A stretch of DNA of 64,000 nt from Idiomarina piscisalsi (GTDB taxonomy: Bacteria > Pseudomonadota > Gammaproteobacteria > Enterobacterales > Alteromonadaceae). The notes below the pieces were generated by a model. It ran no database searches and had not been told where the DNA came from. It was given only the letters and a program-made list of their open reading frames with translations. The position numbers and the translations under genes were made by a program. Positions 59,730 to 64,000 of this stretch are shown here, piece after piece. Each line of letters begins with the position of its first letter. Within the stretch, counting starts at the first letter, position 1. The DNA lies in contig NZ_CP022133.1 of the NCBI RefSeq assembly GCF_002211765.1, positions 744,001 through 808,000 of the forward strand, written 5' to 3'.

Positions 59730-60116
59730 GTGACAGTTATGTCCATTTCAATGCTTATTGTCGAAGACAAATATAATACGCTTCAGACAATTCGTAGAAT
59801 GTTGGAGCCTTTGAAGCTCGATATTCAAACTGCTCAAGATGGCTTGGATGGCTTAAGTAAGGCCAAAAAAGACTACTACGATCTTATTCTTATTGATCAT
59901 AAAATGCCGGTTATGGATGGTCTTTCGCTATTGAAGAATCTTCGAGAGCTGGAGAACTATCGCAATGCGCCGTTACTCTTTATGTCGACAGATTCATTAG
60001 TTGAAGTTGAACCAAAAGCGCTGGCGGCCGGTGCGACACAGTGTTTGTCAAAGCCACTGGATGCGGAGTATTTAATTGACTCTGTAAATAATTGGTCAGC
60101 AAAAGCGGTTGCATAA
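59730..60116 (+). CDS. Single-domain response regulator (CheY-like receiver)
   Basis: The 128-residue protein is one receiver domain with V-E-D-K at the N-terminus, the phospho-acceptor in L-I-L-I-D-H-K-M-P (D about 55), T/S in M-S-T-D and K in L-S-K-P-L-D. It has no output domain. The GTG at 59730 has AAGG 5 bases before it; ATG at 59739 is an alternative. No kinase is beside it. Confidence 0.9.
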   Translation: MTVMSISMLIVEDKYNTLQTIRRMLEPLKLDIQTAQDGLDGLSKAKKDYYDLILIDHKMPVMDGLSLLKNLRELENYRNAPLLFMSTDSLVEVEPKALAAGATQCLSKPLDAEYLIDSVNNWSAKAVA

Positions 60117-60133
60117 ATAAAGAGCAAAGGTTT

Positions 60134-60667
60134 ATGGAAGCAAGTCTAAAGGAAGTGAAAGATTCAATCGGCGCTATTCCGGATTATCCGAAGCCAGGTA
60201 TTATCTTTCGGGATATTACTCCGTTACTGCAAAATCCAAGTGCGTTCAAAAGCAGCATTGAGGCTTTTAAAAAGCGTTACCAAGGGGAAAGAATTACCCA
60301 AATAGCGGCTATTGAAGCAAGAGGTTTTTTATTTGGTGCCGCACTTGCTTATGCACTAGATTGCGGTGTCACTCTCCTAAGAAAGCCTGGCAAGCTGCCG
60401 GGCAAAACGGTCTGCCAAAGTTATGAATTGGAGTACGGTAGTGATGAGCTTCATATTCACGAAAATGCCTTGTCAGCTAATGATAATGTGTTAATTATTG
60501 ATGACTTACTGGCGACTGGTGGTACGGTTCTCGCTGCTGAGAAGCTGATTCGTTCAACTGGAGCGTCGGTAAAAGAGGTGGCGTTTGTCGTTTCATTAAC
60601 TGAGCTTGGCGGTGAGGATAAATTGCGGCAAGCGGGTATTGCATGCTATACCTTGTGTCAATTCTGA
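60134..60667 (+). CDS. apt: Adenine phosphoribosyltransferase
   Basis: Apt salvages adenine to AMP with PRPP. I use the ATG at 60134 (AAAGG upstream), giving 177 residues; a longer frame from 60092 runs into the previous gene. The PRPP-binding loop is I-I-D-D-L-L-A-T-G-G-T near residue 120. apt-dnaX-ybaB-recR-htpG is the E. coli order. Confidence 0.96.
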   Translation: MEASLKEVKDSIGAIPDYPKPGIIFRDITPLLQNPSAFKSSIEAFKKRYQGERITQIAAIEARGFLFGAALAYALDCGVTLLRKPGKLPGKTVCQSYELEYGSDELHIHENALSANDNVLIIDDLLATGGTVLAAEKLIRSTGASVKEVAFVVSLTELGGEDKLRQAGIACYTLCQF

Positions 60668-60688
60668 AAACTTCAACCTGAGAGCCTT

Positions 60689-62767
60689 ATGAGTTATCAA
60701 GTTCTGGCAAGAAAGTGGCGACCGTCCCAGTTTTCTGAGGTGGTTGGGCAACAGCATGTATTGAAACCATTAGAGCATGCACTGCTGAAGCAAAGGCTTC
60801 ATCACGCTTACCTCTTTTCAGGAACTCGCGGCGTCGGAAAAACCACGATAGCACGAATTTTAGCCAAAGCATTGAACTGTGATACAGGTGTTACCTCAAC
60901 CCCTTGCGGTCAATGCTCAGCTTGCCAGGAAATTGATCAAGGACGCTTTGTCGACTTGTTAGAAATCGATGCGGCGTCGCGTACGAAAGTAGAAGACACG
61001 AGAGAACTTCTTGATAACGTGCAGTACCGCCCGACGCGTGGGCGTTATAAAGTCTACCTTATTGACGAAGTTCACATGTTATCGCGCCACAGCTTCAACG
61101 CGTTATTGAAAACGCTCGAAGAACCGCCTGAGCATGTTAAGTTTTTGCTGGCGACAACTGATCCACAAAAGTTGCCGGTAACCGTACTGTCTCGCTGCTT
61201 ACAATTCAATTTAAAGGCTTTGTCAAAGGAAGACATTGCTGGTCAGCTTAAACATGTTTTACAGCAGGAAGGTATTTCGGCGGATCCGGAATCGCTTTCT
61301 TTGCTGGCAAGATCCGCTAATGGCAGTATGCGCGACGCGCTCAGTCTAACCGATCAAGCTATTGCCCAGGGGCATGGTGAAGTGTTGTTAGACAGTGTCC
61401 GGCAAATGTTGGGAAATGTACCCACCGCCGATATTGCTGGCTTATTGAATGATGTATTGAATAATGACGCCGTTTCGTTAATGCAGCGCGTTGATAACAT
61501 GGTCGCTGTGGTTCCTGATTTAAGCTCAGTATTGGTTGAAATGCAGAGCGTGTTGCATCAATTGGCCTTGATGCAACAACTGCCGGAATCGCAGCAAGCC
61601 TTCGATAATGTCGATACGCTTCAACCACTGCTGCGACAAATGCCCGCTGAGTTGATACAAGTATTCTATCGAATTGTGTTGGAAGGGCGCCGAGAGCAGC
61701 CGTATGCTGTGGATGCCAAAAGTGGTCTGGAAATGACGTTACTGCGTTTATTGGCGTTTCGTCCCAAAACGGTGAGCTCAAAGGATAACTCCTCCGACGA
61801 ATCTCTTTTATCTGGAAAGCCTTTAGAAAAGGCGTCGTCAGACCTTACCGCGTCAAATGAACAAAACGAGATGAGCGCGCCGACAACGTCGCAGCCTCCA
61901 GTCGAGTCCGGTGCGGCACTAGATGTACAGCACAATAACGAAGTCAATGAAAGCTCCGCGAGCTTTTCACACAATGATGAGCTAGTAGACTCGTACCAAC
62001 CACATGAAGAGCTAGGCAGTGAACTTTCGGATGTTGATACCTATCGACAACCACCTGAACCAGAGCAGAATGAGCAGCCCCTCTCTCAAACTGAGACTCC
62101 GGTATCCGGTTTAGATGATTTGCTGCAAATGCGGCAAGATTTAATGCAAAAAAAAAAGCCCGGTGAAGTAGCATCGAAAGGCACTTCTGAAGCGTCAAGC
62201 CATCAGGAGTCAACGGCTCAACCTAGAGCCGCAGCGGCAACACCTGAATCAAAGTGGGAATTAAACCGGGTAGAGACTTCTGAACGACCACACGACAATG
62301 CTGCGCGCAGTGATACGCCGCAGCCGGTGGTTACCGCAGAGCACAACTACGACTATCCGGAAATTACCGACGATATAAAAGAGGCGGCGGATATTGATAG
62401 CTGGAGCGCAATGATAGCGGGCATGGACATTTCTGGCTTGGCGCGACAGGTATTACTGAACTCGGAGTTACGGCAAAGTAGCGATGATAATTGGACGATT
62501 CTGGTTAATAGTGACCAACAGTCGTTGTTAAATAGCGCAACCGAACAGGCTGTAAGGGAGTCTTTGCTAGAAGTGTTGGGACAACATACGACGGTGTCTT
62601 TTTCGATAGGAACGCCGACGCAGCCTACGCCACTTATGTTGCAACAACGTATTAATGAATACAGACATAAGCGCGCTCTAGAACGCTTGGAAAAAGATAA
62701 TGGCGTAATGGAGTTGAAAAAACGCTTTGGCGCACAAATTGATAAAGAATCGGTGCAAGCGCTTTAA
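60689..62767 (+). CDS. dnaX: DNA polymerase III tau subunit (and gamma by frameshift)
   Basis: DnaX is the clamp-loader ATPase. The 692-residue tau form has Walker A G-T-R-G-V-G-K-T-T (45-53), a zinc module with C-G-Q-C-S-A-C near residue 75, domains I-III to about 370, a variable Ser/Glu/Pro-rich linker, and C-terminal domains that bind DnaB and the polymerase. At 62152-62158 is the slippery A-AAA-AAG in the same frame as in E. coli; a -1 shift ends at TGA 62164-62166 and gives a gamma form of about 492 residues. Confidence 0.96.
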   Translation: MSYQVLARKWRPSQFSEVVGQQHVLKPLEHALLKQRLHHAYLFSGTRGVGKTTIARILAKALNCDTGVTSTPCGQCSACQEIDQGRFVDLLEIDAASRTKVEDTRELLDNVQYRPTRGRYKVYLIDEVHMLSRHSFNALLKTLEEPPEHVKFLLATTDPQKLPVTVLSRCLQFNLKALSKEDIAGQLKHVLQQEGISADPESLSLLARSANGSMRDALSLTDQAIAQGHGEVLLDSVRQMLGNVPTADIAGLLNDVLNNDAVSLMQRVDNMVAVVPDLSSVLVEMQSVLHQLALMQQLPESQQAFDNVDTLQPLLRQMPAELIQVFYRIVLEGRREQPYAVDAKSGLEMTLLRLLAFRPKTVSSKDNSSDESLLSGKPLEKASSDLTASNEQNEMSAPTTSQPPVESGAALDVQHNNEVNESSASFSHNDELVDSYQPHEELGSELSDVDTYRQPPEPEQNEQPLSQTETPVSGLDDLLQMRQDLMQKKKPGEVASKGTSEASSHQESTAQPRAAAATPESKWELNRVETSERPHDNAARSDTPQPVVTAEHNYDYPEITDDIKEAADIDSWSAMIAGMDISGLARQVLLNSELRQSSDDNWTILVNSDQQSLLNSATEQAVRESLLEVLGQHTTVSFSIGTPTQPTPLMLQQRINEYRHKRALERLEKDNGVMELKKRFGAQIDKESVQAL
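62148..62187 (+). promoter_or_regulatory. Programmed -1 frameshift signal in dnaX
   Basis: A run of ten A (62148-62157) plus G holds the heptamer A-AAA-AAG (62152-62158). A -1 slip reads GCC-CGG-TGA, with the stop at 62164-62166. Six bases after the heptamer starts a stem: GAAGT (62165-62169) with ACTTC (62183-62187), and GC/GC inside after one bulged A. The layout is like the E. coli gamma site. Confidence 0.82.
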
Positions 62768-62796
62768 CGAATTAAATAAGAGATGAGGAAGTAAAC

Positions 62797-63123
62797 ATGT
62801 TTAAAGGCGGAATGGGAAATATGATGAAGCAGGCGCAGCAAATGCAAGAGCGCATGCAAAAAGCCCAGGAAGAAATCGCAACGATGGAAGTCACCGGCGA
62901 AGCTGGTGCTGGTATGGTAAAAGTCACAATGTTGGGCAACCACAACGTCAAACGCGTGAGCATTGATCCAAGCCTTATGGACGACGACCAGGAAATGCTG
63001 GAAGACTTAGTGGCAGCGGCGACGAACGATGCCGTGCGCCGTGTCGAAGAAACCAGTAAAGAACGTATGTCAGAAATTACCGGCGGTATGGGTTTACCTC
63101 CGGGCTTTAAAATGCCGTTTTAA
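62797..63123 (+). CDS. ybaB: Nucleoid-associated protein YbaB/EbfC
   Basis: This 108-residue DNA-binding protein has a Met/Gln-rich N-terminal coiled coil and the family's Gly-rich tail ([10 protein letters not shown]). It binds DNA as a dimer and affects gene expression. It lies between dnaX and recR, the conserved order, with GAGGAAG 5 bases upstream of the ATG. Confidence 0.96.
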   Translation: MFKGGMGNMMKQAQQMQERMQKAQEEIATMEVTGEAGAGMVKVTMLGNHNVKRVSIDPSLMDDDQEMLEDLVAAATNDAVRRVEETSKERMSEITGGMGLPPGFKMPF

Positions 63124-63138
63124 CGCGGAGCGACAGTA

Positions 63139-63744
63139 GTGAAGTTAAGCCCGGCTATCGAACAATTGGTGGAAAGCTTGAAGCGTTTACCTGGTGTTGG
63201 TCAGAAAACGGCGCAGCGTATGGCGTTTCACTTATTGGAAAGAGATAAACCGGGCGCATCAAACTTGTCTGACGCCTTAAAGCACGCGGTTGAAACTGTC
63301 GGACATTGTGAACGTTGCCGTACATTGACGGAAAACGAGCTTTGCCCTATTTGTCTGGACTCAAGCCGGAGTCAAAGTGGTGTGCTTTGCATCGTTGAAA
63401 CGCCGGCCGATGTGTTAGCCATTGAGCAAACCTCCCAGTTTAAAGGTCGCTATTTTGTGTTAATGGGTCACTTATCGCCGCTCGATGGTGTTGGCCCCTC
63501 AGACATTGGCTTAGATAAGCTCGAAGAGCAGCTTCAATCCGACGATATCGAAGAAATTATACTGGCCACCAACCCTACCGTCGAAGGTGATGCGACAGCG
63601 CATTACATTGCAGACATGGCGGATCAGCATAACATTGACACGACTCGCATCGCTCACGGTGTTCCTGTAGGCGGTGAGCTGGGTTATGTTGACCAAACCA
63701 CACTGGGTCACGCGTTTACCGGTCGAAAACAATTCTCTCGCTGA
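63139..63744 (+). CDS. recR: Recombination protein RecR
   Basis: RecR works with RecF and RecO to load RecA on gapped DNA. The 201-residue protein has a helix-hairpin-helix ([10 protein letters not shown]), a zinc finger (C-x-x-C and C-P-I-C at about residues 57-72) and a TOPRIM domain. The start GTG at 63139 is 15 bases after ybaB. The sigma-32 promoter of htpG begins directly behind its stop. Confidence 0.97.
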   Translation: MKLSPAIEQLVESLKRLPGVGQKTAQRMAFHLLERDKPGASNLSDALKHAVETVGHCERCRTLTENELCPICLDSSRSQSGVLCIVETPADVLAIEQTSQFKGRYFVLMGHLSPLDGVGPSDIGLDKLEEQLQSDDIEEIILATNPTVEGDATAHYIADMADQHNIDTTRIAHGVPVGGELGYVDQTTLGHAFTGRKQFSR

Positions 63745-63772
63745 CTTGAAAACCATAGTGTCATCCCCATTT
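63745..63772 (+). promoter_or_regulatory. Sigma-32 heat-shock promoter of htpG
   Basis: CTTGAAA (63745-63751), 13 bases, CCCCATTT (63765-63772) matches the sigma-32 consensus CTTGAAA-N11-16-CCCCATNT at every fixed base. It lies directly behind the recR stop and about 50 bases before the htpG ATG. Confidence 0.93.
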
Positions 63773-63803
63773 TAAAACGTTAGGTATCACTGTACGTTTT
63801 AAA
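63771..63803. other. Perfect inverted repeat at the htpG transcription start
   Basis: TTTAAAACGT (63771-63780) and ACGTTTTAAA (63794-63803) are perfect 10-base arms separated by 13 bases. The left arm overlaps the end of the -10 box and the expected start point; the right arm ends 17 bases before the ATG. It could be an operator or part of an RNA hairpin. Confidence 0.6.
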
Positions 63804-63820
63804 CAGTAGGAGAAAACACT

Positions 63821-64000
63821 ATGGCGGAAGCCGGTCAAATGGAAAAACACGGGTTTCAGACAGAAGTAAAACAGTTGCTTCATTTGATGATCCATTCTTT
63901 GTATTCCAATAAAGAAATTTTCTTGCGCGAATTGGTTTCCAACGCGTCTGATGCGGCGGATAAGCTGCGCTTTAAGGCGCTGAGTGACAACTCTTTATAC
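63821..64000 (+). CDS. htpG: Chaperone HtpG (Hsp90), N-terminal part
   Basis: The first 60 residues of bacterial Hsp90, cut by the window edge. [28 protein letters not shown] and S-N-A-S-D-A-A-D-K are Hsp90 N-terminal ATPase signatures. The AGGAG site is at 63808-63812. It follows recR as in E. coli. Confidence 0.97.
   Translation, partial: MAEAGQMEKHGFQTEVKQLLHLMIHSLYSNKEIFLRELVSNASDAADKLRFKALSDNSLY

Overview
The window is a chromosomal segment of a marine gammaproteobacterium of the Alteromonadales. A 1542-nt 16S gene, an E. coli-like order of spc/alpha, apt-dnaX-ybaB-recR-htpG and yajG-ppi-ampG genes, a fused Mrp Na+/H+ antiporter and a Vibrio-type TonB2 cluster all fit; Idiomarina is my best guess, made from memory of that genus and not by database search. 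There is no prophage, IS element, plasmid origin or CRISPR array. It is mostly core genome, so the notable items are small: leaders, palindromes, recoding and frameshift sites, and a few uncharacterised genes.

Layout. 1-2916 (minus): end of an Mrp operon (mrpC partial, fused mrpA). 3033-11730 (plus): the spc operon (rplN to rpmJ) and alpha operon (rpsM to rplQ). The S10 operon that normally precedes rplN is not there. 11751-12539 (minus): an exported protein made of nine tandem 15-residue repeats. 12660-18240 (plus): a complete rRNA operon with two promoters, boxA sites, 16S, tRNA-Ile, tRNA-Ala, 23S and 5S, with a palindromic element between the tRNAs and a partial copy of the 5S end behind the operon. 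18516-23614 (minus): tamA-tamB, outer-membrane assembly. 23701-24732 (plus): an HDOD gene and tRNA-Trp. 24824-28865 (plus): holD-rimI joined to deoC-deoA-deoB; deoA carries a frameshift. 28862-30553 (minus): a Cache-type chemoreceptor. 30732-34402: prfC, yjjV, smp (minus), serB. 34388-36895 (minus): a double PilZ protein. 36955-40855 (plus): radA and a FecBCDE/BtuFCD-type ABC importer. 40862-42526 (minus): ettA. 42686-46693 (plus): glyA-nrdR-ribD-ribBA. 46674-50053 (minus): yajG-ppiA-ampG-panE-like. 50177-52214 (plus): a KAS III enzyme, an enoyl-CoA hydratase and the 4.5S SRP RNA. 52227-53974 (minus): priC, an HDAC-family gene and a ComFB-like gene. 54451-59444 (plus): the TonB2 system (DUF3450, ttpC, exbB2, exbD2, tonB2, TPR); tonB2 is frameshifted in a run of six G. 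59577-59699: an unlisted 40-residue membrane peptide. 59730-64000 (plus): a receiver protein, apt, dnaX with a conserved -1 frameshift site, ybaB, recR and the start of htpG behind a near-perfect sigma-32 promoter.

How it fits together. Translation and growth control dominate: ribosomal proteins, rRNA, RF3, EttA and SRP RNA. The spc promoter and rrn P1 share an identical 11-nt -10/discriminator sequence, which suggests coordinated growth-rate or stringent control. The envelope theme is carried by tamAB, ampG, yajG and the TonB2 system. Two apparent single-base losses in short homopolymers (deoA, tonB2) should be checked against reads before any biological reading.
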